Shown: in pieces, positions 1-5,741 of the stretch | How the letters are laid out: every line of letters begins with the position of its first letter | Numbering within the stretch: position 1 is the stretch's first letter | DNA from: Opitutales bacterium | GTDB taxonomy: Bacteria > Verrucomicrobiota > Verrucomicrobiia > Opitutales > Intestinicryptomonadaceae | Length of the DNA: 5,766 nt | Direction of reading: 5' to 3' | Assembly: GCA_021641325.1 (NCBI GenBank) | Contig: JAJXPD010000141.1 | Span: forward strand, 1 to 5,766 | Translations under genes and position numbers: made by a program | Notes under the pieces: generated by a model | What the model saw: only the letters and a program-made list of their open reading frames with translations | What the model was told of the DNA's origin: nothing | Databases searched by the model: none

Positions 1-516
1 CTTATTATCTTTTCGGCATTCTTGGCGTTGTCTTTGCAGGCGCAGAGCGCGCGCATTACGCTCGACCAAAAGGTCTCGCGCCACGAGAGCCGCAGACAAC
101 TCTCAAGCGACCACGACGACTTCGTCAAAAACGTCTCGCGCAAAAAGGCGTTCACCCTCACGGTTGCGTCAACAACAAACCTCGACGTTTTCGTGGTTTT
201 CTTCACGATCGCGGGCGGCGAAATGAACTGCGACACCGTTGTCGGCACGGCTACAATGGCAAAGCCTTTCGTCTACACCGCAGGCGCAACAGGAGAGTCG
301 GAGCAAGTCAACATTGCGTTCAAGAAATACGGCTGGGGCGACGACTTCAAACGCTTCTACGGCAATGCAAAGGTAGAGGCCGCCGCGTACGTCTACAACC
401 GCAAGGACGGCAAACTGCTCGGTCAGAAATTCACTTCAAAGGCGTTTGCCGACAAAATCGAAAAGAAGTTCAAAACCGACATGCAGAACGCCGCAAACGA
501 AAACATGCTGAAATAA
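1..516 (+). CDS. Secreted protein of unknown function, 5'-truncated by the window edge
   Basis: The frame is open from the first base and ends at TAA 514-516, giving 171 residues with the N-terminus missing. The first codons read as the hydrophobic core of a signal peptide (LIIFSAFLALSLQAQSA), with a likely signal peptidase I cut around the Ala-Gln-Ser-Ala stretch near residues 13-17. A TTG at 22 could be taken as the start, but it falls inside the hydrophobic core, so the real start should be upstream. The mature part begins with a charged His/Arg/Asp-rich stretch (residues 22-48). It is followed by alternating hydrophobic strands at about 49-70, a Gly/Thr-rich segment at 80-105, the aromatic stretch YGWGDDFKRFY (110-120), a strand pair around VYNRKDGKLLGQ (131-142) and a Lys-rich helical end. 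This suggests a small beta-sandwich domain exported to the periplasm or surface. There is a single Cys (residue 77) and no catalytic motif I recognise. Codon use resembles the neighbours. It is convergent with the lspA cluster and shares its terminator. Function is unknown. Confidence 0.8.
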   Translation, partial: LIIFSAFLALSLQAQSARITLDQKVSRHESRRQLSSDHDDFVKNVSRKKAFTLTVASTTNLDVFVVFFTIAGGEMNCDTVVGTATMAKPFVYTAGATGESEQVNIAFKKYGWGDDFKRFYGNAKVEAAAYVYNRKDGKLLGQKFTSKAFADKIEKKFKTDMQNAANENMLK

Positions 517-534
517 CAAAGTCGACGCATTCGA

Positions 535-580
535 CACAAAAAACGCGGAAGTTCGCAAGTGAGCTTCCGCGTTTTTTGTG
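535..580. terminator. Bidirectional intrinsic terminator between convergent genes
   Basis: A perfect 17-base inverted repeat has its left arm at 535-551 and right arm at 564-580. The 12-base spacer can extend the stem by about three more pairs. The GC-rich stem core (CGCGGAAG with CTTCCGCG) is flanked by a run of six A on the left and six T on the right, so an RNA hairpin followed by a U-run forms on either strand. It starts 18 bases after the stop of the plus-strand gene and lies 44 bases beyond the stop of minus-strand lspA, as expected for a shared terminator of two convergent units. Termination is inferred from structure only. Confidence 0.9.
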
Positions 581-623
581 CAAAGCAAAATCGCTGGACA
601 CGCCGAAACGCGCCCGCAAAAAG

Positions 624-1157
624 CTAATCGTCACCGTAGACGAACACCATGATTATGTAAATCGCGACCCCTACCGTAATTCCGCAGTCCGCCACGTTGA
701 ACGCAGGCCAGCGGTAGTTTACAATAGGCAGGTGCACGTCGATAAAGTCGATAACGTGCCCGTAGCTGATTCGGTCTATCAAATTTCCGATAACCCCGCC
801 GACGAAAATCCCCAGAGCAATCCGCCCCCAGAGGCGCGAAAAGCCGAGGCTGTTGCGGAACAGCCATACAGCCGCGAGCGCGAGAACCGCAATCGACGCA
901 AGCAGGTACGTCTGCCCCGACAGAATCCCCCACGCCGCGCCCTCGTTTGTGATGTGGACGATGTAGAGGAAGTTGTCGATTGCCGAAATCGGCTTGTTTT
1001 CGCCGCCGAAGTGGTATGTCGGGTTGTCGAAAGACCACGGTATGTTTTTGACGACGGCAAATTTCGTGAGCTGGTCGAGCGCGACGGTGAGAACCGCCGC
1101 GACGAAAAATGCCGCCGAGGGGGTCTTTTTGCCCTTGTATTCCGATTTTTGTTCCAC
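624..1157 (-). CDS. lspA: Lipoprotein signal peptidase (signal peptidase II), LspA
   Basis: LspA is the inner-membrane aspartic protease that removes the signal peptide from diacylglyceryl-modified prolipoproteins. The protein has 177 residues, slightly longer than the usual 160-170. Four hydrophobic segments are visible at about 14-36, 83-101, 108-127 and 158-175. The family motifs occur in order: DQLTK (28-32), NEGAAWG (71-77, the N-x-G-A-A box), GNLIDR (124-129) and FNVADCGI (153-160). By family knowledge the catalytic pair would be Asp128 and Asp157; both are present, so the enzyme should be active. The position after the second Asp is Cys, where Ser is common. The start is GTG at 1157. 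No internal ATG comes early enough to be an alternative, and it follows the upstream stop by 12 bases. The leader (ACTTTTTTCGCC) has no Shine-Dalgarno sequence, so translation may be coupled to the upstream gene. It is the last gene of the minus-strand cluster and ends with TAG shortly before the shared terminator. Confidence 0.96.
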   Translation of the reverse strand: MEQKSEYKGKKTPSAAFFVAAVLTVALDQLTKFAVVKNIPWSFDNPTYHFGGENKPISAIDNFLYIVHITNEGAAWGILSGQTYLLASIAVLALAAVWLFRNSLGFSRLWGRIALGIFVGGVIGNLIDRISYGHVIDFIDVHLPIVNYRWPAFNVADCGITVGVAIYIIMVFVYGDD

Positions 1158-1169
1158 GGCGAAAAAAGT

Positions 1170-2369
1170 TTAAGAACCCGCTTCCTCGTCGGGCGATGAG
1201 GAGGACGACGAGCCGTCTCCCATGTCGTAGAGCGCGGAACGCTGGCTTGCCTTTATGCGCTTCGCCTCGCGCTCCTTGATTTCCTGCCCCTCTTTTGTGC
1301 AGCGCGTGTAGGGAATCGACATCAGGCGCGATTCGGGAATGGGTTTGCCCGTGATTTCGCAGATTCCGTAAGTGCCGTTTTTGATGCGCTTGATAGCCTC
1401 CTCGATTTCCGAAAGAACCTCTTTCTGGTTCGATATGAGATTGTACGCCATGTCGCGCTCAAAGCTTTCGCTGCCGGCGTCGGCGAGATGCTGCCCGTAC
1501 GATGACAGGTCGCCCGCGTCGTCCTTTGCGGAGCGTTTAAGCACCTCTTCGGAGCGTTGTTCCACGCCGCTCGAATGGTGTTTGCGGAGATCGACGAGCA
1601 TTTTGTAGTACTTTTTCCACTTGCGGGGAACGTCCTGCTCGTCGAGTTTTTCGTGGGTTTGCGCCACGACGGGGTTAAGCCCAAGAATGTCGAAAATGGT
1701 TGCCACCGCGAGCGGTTTTTTTGGAACTGCGGGCGCGGTGACGGGCTTTGCCGACGCCGCAGACGCGGTTTTCTTCGCCGCCGATTTCTCTTTCTGGACG
1801 CGTTCCGTCTGGGCTTCGCGCTTTTCGAAATACGCGTTCAGGTCTTCGATTGAGAAGTAGATGTTGTGCGACGGGCGCAGGTGCGCTTTTTTGCGCTTCG
1901 AAGCCGGCGCGGCGAACTGGCGTTCCGGCTCTTTCGGAGCGGGATCCGCCTTTTGCGGTTTTTCGGTTTTTTCGGCAACAGAAGCTGCCGCCTTTGTTTT
2001 TTCCGTTTTGGCGGGCTTTTTTTCCGCCGTTTTTTTGGAAGTTTTTTTCACGTTTTCCGTTTTCTTTTGCGCGGCGGGCTTGGGCGCGGAGATAGTCGCC
2101 TGCGCTATGCGTTTCGGCTGCGCCTTGGCGTTTACCGACTCGCGCAGTTTTGCGAGCTTGTCGGGCTTGACCGAGGCTATTACGCGCCTTGCGGGCGCGG
2201 CTGCGCCATTCTTTGCCGCCGAAACCGCCGCCGCTTTCTTTGCGGGCGGCGTTTTTTTGCCGACCGCCGCCTTTTTGGCTGCCGGCAAAACCTTCTTCGG
2301 CGCGGATTTTGCCTGCGCCGGCTTTGCGGATTTTTTGGCTGACTTTTTGGGGGCGGTCTTCTTGCTCAT
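1170..2369 (-). CDS. TraR/DksA-family regulator with long Lys/Ala-rich N-terminal extension and degenerate zinc finger
   Basis: This 399-residue protein is far longer than E. coli DksA (about 150). Residues 1-160 are low-complexity Lys/Ala/Pro sequence with repeated PAKKAA/KKSAK units, like histone H1 tails. A distinct island, NIYFSIEDLNAYFEKRE (169-185), follows, then a second basic linker (188-219). The DksA-like part starts near 220 (ATIFDILGLNP). It has two coiled-coil helices at about 246-283 and 302-331 around an acidic tip (HLADAGSESFERD, 294-306), then the finger beginning YGICEITGKPIPESRL (334-349). In the family the finger is C-x2-C...C-x2-C; here it is C337-x2-Thr340 and C357-x2-Glu360, so normal Zn binding is unlikely. 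The tail (384-399) is a six-Ser run plus acidic residues. By family knowledge such proteins bind the RNA polymerase secondary channel and adjust initiation, often with ppGpp; that role, and DNA or RNA binding by the extension, are inferred. The start is ATG 2369, four bases after the ileS stop. The next internal Met is residue 258, so a start giving a short form is unlikely. No Shine-Dalgarno is seen. Confidence 0.9.
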   Translation of the reverse strand: MSKKTAPKKSAKKSAKPAQAKSAPKKVLPAAKKAAVGKKTPPAKKAAAVSAAKNGAAAPARRVIASVKPDKLAKLRESVNAKAQPKRIAQATISAPKPAAQKKTENVKKTSKKTAEKKPAKTEKTKAAASVAEKTEKPQKADPAPKEPERQFAAPASKRKKAHLRPSHNIYFSIEDLNAYFEKREAQTERVQKEKSAAKKTASAASAKPVTAPAVPKKPLAVATIFDILGLNPVVAQTHEKLDEQDVPRKWKKYYKMLVDLRKHHSSGVEQRSEEVLKRSAKDDAGDLSSYGQHLADAGSESFERDMAYNLISNQKEVLSEIEEAIKRIKNGTYGICEITGKPIPESRLMSIPYTRCTKEGQEIKEREAKRIKASQRSALYDMGDGSSSSSSPDEEAGS

Positions 2370-2373
2370 AATG

Positions 2374-5163
2374 CTATTTGTTTGTTGATTCGATTGCCTC
2401 GTTGCAGCGCGGGCAGATTCCGTGATCGTCGAGATTTTTCAGGATTCGCCAGCAGCGGACGCAGCGTTCGCCCTCCGCCTTGCGCGCCTGAATCGCCAAG
2501 TTTTCGAATTTTCCCTCGACGATGCGCACGGAGGAAACGATGAAAATCTCCGGCAGTTTATCGGCAAATTCGCGCAAAATTGCGGCGTCTTCGCAGGATT
2601 TGTCAATCGCGATTTCGACTTCCGCTTCGAGGCTCTTGCCGATTGTCTTGTCTTTGCGGAGCTTTTCAAGCTCTTCGTTGACCCTGTCGCGGATTGCGAG
2701 AATGCGGTCGATTTTCGCGGCGGTCGCCTTGTCGGCGTACTCCGCGCCGTAGGACGGCCAATCCTGCAAGTGGATTGATTCCTCCGAAAATTCCGCGCCG
2801 TTCTTGAAGTCGAACGCCTCGTCCGCCGTGAACGTGAGAATGGGGGAAGCCACTTTCAGCAAGATGTCGTTTACGATGTCGATTGCCGTCTGCGACGACC
2901 TGCGCTCGAACGAATCCGCCGCGCAGGTGTAGAGCCTGTCTTTGAGAATGTCGTGGTAGATGCGCGAGAGCGTTACGCCGCAAAAGTTGTCGATGAGTTT
3001 GTAGACTTTGTGGAATTCGTAGGCTTCGTACGCCTTGTCCGCCTCCTCCGCGAACGCGACCGCCTTTGCGACCGCCCATTTGTCGATTGCGTCGAGCTTT
3101 TCGGGCGCGACCGCGTTTTTCGAGCGGTCGAAGTCGTAGAGGTTTCCGAGCTGGTACATGACCGTGTTGCGGAAGCCGCGGTAGGCGTTTGCGACATGCG
3201 CGAGAATGTCGTCGGAAATCGGAATATCGTTCTGGTAGTCCACGGAGCTAATCCACATGCGGATAATGTCCGCGCCCCACTTGCCGACGTACATGTCGGC
3301 GGTGTGCGGTTTTCCGTCGCTTTTGGAGATTTTCTTCCTGTTTTGGTCTACGATAAACCCGTGCGTGATGACCTTTTTATACGGCGCTTTCCCGCGCGTT
3401 GCAACCGCCGTCCACAGCGAGCTTTGGAACCAGCCCCTGTGCTGGTCGGAGCCTTCGAAGTAGAGGTCGGCGGGCCAAGCCAAATCGGGATTCCGCGCGA
3501 GCACGGCGGCGTGGCTCGAGCCTGAGTCAATCCAGACGTCGAGTGTGTCCGCGCCCTTGCGGAGCTTGGAGACGTCCCAGCCATCGGGCAGTTTTATGCC
3601 GTCGAGGATTTCCGCCTCGCTTGCGTTGTACCAGAAATTCGTGCCGAGCTTTTCGACCTTGTCGGCAATTCCGCGGATTACGCCTGCGTCGAGATACGCG
3701 CCGCCGTTTTCGTCGTAGAACGCGGGAATCGGCACGCCCCACGAGCGTTGGCGCGAAATGCACCAGTCGGGGCGCGACTCGACCGCGCCGCGTATTCTGT
3801 TTTCGCCGCGTTCGGGCACCCACGATACGTTCGAGATTTCGTCGAGGGCGCGCTGGCGCAGACCGTCCTTGTCGAGCGCGACAAACCACTGGTCCATTGC
3901 GCGGAAGATGACGGGCGTCTTCGAACGCCAGCAGTGCGGGTATTGGTGCGAAATTTTCGCGATTTTCAGCAGCGCGCCGCAGCGGTCGAGAATTTCGAGA
4001 ACCTTGCCGTTTGCCGCGCTTCTGCCCGCGTCGTTTTCGAGCACGCTCAAACCGACGAGTTCGGCGGGAATCTGTCCGTCGTCGACATAGCAGCCGTTGT
4101 CGTCGAGCGGCGAGTAGATGTCGAGCTTGTTGTCGAGCCCTACCTGATAGTCTTCGAGCCCGTGCCCGGGGGCGATGTGCACAATGCCCGTGCCCGAATC
4201 GGTGGTTACATAGCGCGCGCAGACAATGGGGCTTTTGCGGTTCATGAAGGGGTGGAAGCCCTTTGCGCCCTCCAACTCCGAGCCTTTGCAAAGCTTTTTG
4301 ATTTCCGCGTTTTCGAGACCCACCGACGACACGAAGTTTTCCGCCAGAGCCTCACACACAATGAAAGTTCTGCCGTTCGCCGAGACCGAGACGTAGTCGA
4401 TGTCGGGGTTTACCGCCATCGCCAAGTTCGATGGCATTGTCCACGGGGTTGTCGTCCAGATTACGGCTTCGGCGTTTTCGAGACCGAGCTTTTTGTTCGA
4501 CTCTTCGTCGAGCTTGAACGCCACCCAAATCGACGAGCTTGTGTGGTCTTTGTATTCGATTTCCGCCTCCGCAAGAGCCGTCGCGCACGGAATCGACCAG
4601 TACACGGGCTTCTTGCTGCGGTAGACCATTCCCTTCTCGACGAACGCCGAAAACGTGCGGAGAATGTCCGCCTCGTACGCGGGGTTCTTGGTTTTGTACT
4701 CGTGCTCCCAGTCGGCGAGAATGCCGAGGCGCTGGAACTGTCTGCGCTGTTTTTCGATAAATTCGGAGGAGAAGTTTGCGCATTCCTCGCGGAGCTGGGC
4801 GGTATCGACGTCGCGCTTCTGCTCGCGCAGCATTTTAACCACCTTGTGCTCGATTGGCAGCCCGTGGCAGTCCCAACCGGGAACGTAGGGCGTGGCGAAG
4901 CCTTTGAGAGACTTGTAGCGCAGAATTACGTCCTTCAAAATCTTGTTGAGCGCGGTGCCGATGTGGACGTCGCCGTTCGTGAACGGGGGGCCGTCGTGGA
5001 GGACGAATTTGGGGTGTCCCGCGTTCTTTTTCTGAATGCGCCCGTAGAGGTCGGACTTTTTCCAGTGTTCGATGCGCGCGGGTTCGCGTTTGACGAGGTC
5101 GCCGCGCATGGGGAACTTTGTGTTGGGAAGGTTGAGGGTGTCTTTGAAGTCTTTTTCCGACAT
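2374..5163 (-). CDS. ileS: Isoleucyl-tRNA synthetase, bacterial type with C-terminal zinc site
   Basis: This cytoplasmic enzyme charges tRNA-Ile with isoleucine and edits mischarged valine. At 929 residues it is full length (E. coli IleRS is 938). The class I HIGH motif appears as HIGT (67-70) within PPFTNGDVHIGTALNKILKD (59-78). GWDCHGLPIEHKV (96-108) is the usual follow-up block. The CP1 editing domain lies at about 180-400, with the Thr-rich WTTTPWT (236-242) and GTGIVHIAPGHGLEDY (324-339), whose Asp338 matches the conserved editing Asp. DWCISRQRSWGVPIP (466-480) and YFEGSDQHRGWF (568-579) belong to the catalytic core. The KMSKS loop reads KISKS (611-615). The anticodon-binding helices occupy about 690-830. 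The C-terminus carries Cys901, 904, 917 and 920, a complete four-Cys zinc site typical of the mupirocin-sensitive bacterial (IleS1) form. The start is ATG 5163, matching the usual N-terminus (TLNLPNTKFPMRG). It has no Shine-Dalgarno and lies 23 bases after the preceding stop. The stop is TAG. Confidence 0.98.
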   Translation of the reverse strand: MSEKDFKDTLNLPNTKFPMRGDLVKREPARIEHWKKSDLYGRIQKKNAGHPKFVLHDGPPFTNGDVHIGTALNKILKDVILRYKSLKGFATPYVPGWDCHGLPIEHKVVKMLREQKRDVDTAQLREECANFSSEFIEKQRRQFQRLGILADWEHEYKTKNPAYEADILRTFSAFVEKGMVYRSKKPVYWSIPCATALAEAEIEYKDHTSSSIWVAFKLDEESNKKLGLENAEAVIWTTTPWTMPSNLAMAVNPDIDYVSVSANGRTFIVCEALAENFVSSVGLENAEIKKLCKGSELEGAKGFHPFMNRKSPIVCARYVTTDSGTGIVHIAPGHGLEDYQVGLDNKLDIYSPLDDNGCYVDDGQIPAELVGLSVLENDAGRSAANGKVLEILDRCGALLKIAKISHQYPHCWRSKTPVIFRAMDQWFVALDKDGLRQRALDEISNVSWVPERGENRIRGAVESRPDWCISRQRSWGVPIPAFYDENGGAYLDAGVIRGIADKVEKLGTNFWYNASEAEILDGIKLPDGWDVSKLRKGADTLDVWIDSGSSHAAVLARNPDLAWPADLYFEGSDQHRGWFQSSLWTAVATRGKAPYKKVITHGFIVDQNRKKISKSDGKPHTADMYVGKWGADIIRMWISSVDYQNDIPISDDILAHVANAYRGFRNTVMYQLGNLYDFDRSKNAVAPEKLDAIDKWAVAKAVAFAEEADKAYEAYEFHKVYKLIDNFCGVTLSRIYHDILKDRLYTCAADSFERRSSQTAIDIVNDILLKVASPILTFTADEAFDFKNGAEFSEESIHLQDWPSYGAEYADKATAAKIDRILAIRDRVNEELEKLRKDKTIGKSLEAEVEIAIDKSCEDAAILREFADKLPEIFIVSSVRIVEGKFENLAIQARKAEGERCVRCWRILKNLDDHGICPRCNEAIESTNK

Positions 5164-5186
5164 TTTGTAGTTTGCTTAAATTTATC

Positions 5187-5597
5187 TTAGAACGGGAACA
5201 TGTGGTCCCACACGCTCGACTCCGCGGGTTTGCGGGTTGCGCTCTGCGATTCCACTTTCGACTGCGACGCCGATTTCACGGTGTCCGCGTACGCCTCGCG
5301 CGACGCTGACTTGGACGAAGCCGATTCGCCCGCAGTCTGTTTCGCCGCCGCCTTTTTGACGTCGGACGCCGCAACCGTTGCCGCGACGGCGTCGCGCTTC
5401 ATTTTGCGGATTTCCTTTTTGAGCGAACGTATTTCCGTGCGCAGAGCCGAAATTACGCCTGCGTCGGCGGCGATTTGCGTTTCCAACGCCGCGATTTTCG
5501 CCTTCAACTGCGGGACGGAATCCTGCTGTTGGGCGCAAATCCCGTCCGCCCCGAAAACGGCGGCGCACAGGCACATGATTGACGCGATTTTTTTCAT
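5187..5597 (-). CDS. Small secreted coiled-coil protein of unknown function, first gene of the ileS cluster
   Basis: I start this gene at ATG 5597, giving 136 residues, because it yields a clean signal peptide: MKK, a hydrophobic core at residues 4-16, and a likely signal peptidase I cut after ICA (20-22). The frame is open further upstream to 5657, but that extension is charged and would spoil the export signal. No lipobox fits, so it is probably not a lipoprotein. Residues 28-68 form a coiled coil: hydrophobic residues at 31, 35, 38, 42, 49, 52, 56, 59, 63 and 66 keep a strict 3-4 spacing, with Asp45 the only break. Residues 70-125 are Ala/Ser/Lys/Thr-rich and probably disordered. The chain ends with an aromatic patch, WDHMFPF (130-136). 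This layout suggests a periplasmic oligomer with a flexible tail; the role is not recognisable. It ends 23 bases before ileS and is probably co-transcribed with it. No Shine-Dalgarno precedes the start. Confidence 0.75.
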   Translation of the reverse strand: MKKIASIMCLCAAVFGADGICAQQQDSVPQLKAKIAALETQIAADAGVISALRTEIRSLKKEIRKMKRDAVAATVAASDVKKAAAKQTAGESASSKSASREAYADTVKSASQSKVESQSATRKPAESSVWDHMFPF

Positions 5598-5605
5598 AGC
5601 GCACG

Positions 5606-5634
5606 ATTTAAGCAAAGCCCCCCGCGCATTGCAA
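5606..5634 (-). promoter_or_regulatory. Possible start-proximal promoter of the minus-strand cluster
   Basis: On the minus strand TTGCAA (5634-5629) and TTAAAT (5611-5606) are separated by 17 bases; each matches the sigma-70 consensus at four of six positions. Transcription would start only a few bases before the ATG at 5597, giving a nearly leaderless mRNA. This would fit the absence of a Shine-Dalgarno, but the match is weak and may be chance. Confidence 0.2.
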
Positions 5635-5694
5635 ATTTTTTCTGCCGTTTCGGGCAATAAATTCCCCGCAAAAACGCGTCCCGCGGCGGGCGGT

Positions 5695-5724
5695 TTTATA
5701 AATTTGACTAATTTTCATTCCGAA
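5695..5724 (-). promoter_or_regulatory. Possible distal promoter of the minus-strand cluster
   Basis: The minus strand has TATAAA (5700-5695), five of six to the sigma-70 -10 consensus, preceded at 18 bases by TTCGGA (5724-5719), a poor -35. It would give a leader of roughly 90 bases to the coiled-coil gene. It overlaps the candidate promoter of the divergent gene, so the two could compete. Consensus matching only. Confidence 0.25.
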
Positions 5725-5733
5725 GCATATATG
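5704..5733 (+). promoter_or_regulatory. Possible promoter of the right-edge plus-strand gene
   Basis: TTGACT (5704-5709) matches the sigma-70 -35 consensus at five of six positions. TATATG (5728-5733) follows after 18 bases and matches the -10 at four of six. The predicted RNA start near 5740 lies next to the ATG at 5742, so the message would be leaderless or nearly so. The sequence around it is markedly AT-rich compared with the rest of the window, as expected for a promoter. Confidence 0.35.
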
Positions 5734-5741
5734 TTTTTAGC

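Noticed and set aside
576..1199. A 207-codon plus-strand frame opposite lspA
   Set aside because: It begins inside the terminator stem, is Arg/Val-rich shadow sequence, and lies over lspA with all its catalytic motifs.
2010..2036. Terminator-like GGCGG/CCGCC hairpin followed by seven T on the plus strand
   Set aside because: It lies inside the DksA-like coding region, antisense to it, with a five-pair stem; it arises from the Lys and Ala codons there and no plus-strand transcript is expected.
1861..2388. Plus-strand frames rich in Phe, Ala and Arg opposite the DksA-like gene
   Set aside because: The Phe-rich translation is the complement of the Lys-rich N-terminal codons; it looks membrane-like only for that reason.
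5164..5186. T-box or other leader regulation directly before ileS
   Set aside because: The gap is only 23 bases, too short for a T-box, and no attenuator-like structure is visible.
3748..5190. A 480-codon open frame on the plus strand opposite ileS
   Set aside because: It is fully antisense to an unmistakable ileS, has no recognisable domain, and is explained by the strong third-position GC bias of the real gene.
5598..5657. Upstream extension of the coiled-coil gene to 5657
   Set aside because: It would add 20 charged residues ahead of an otherwise textbook signal peptide; the start at 5597 is preferred.
5680..5693. GC-rich CCCG/CGGG hairpin in the divergent gap
   Set aside because: The stem is only four pairs and no gene ends nearby on either strand, so a terminator role is not supported.
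5699..5706. TAAATTTG resembling the Bacteroidota -7 promoter element
   Set aside because: No matching TTG element lies at the required distance upstream, and the gene content does not suggest Bacteroidota.
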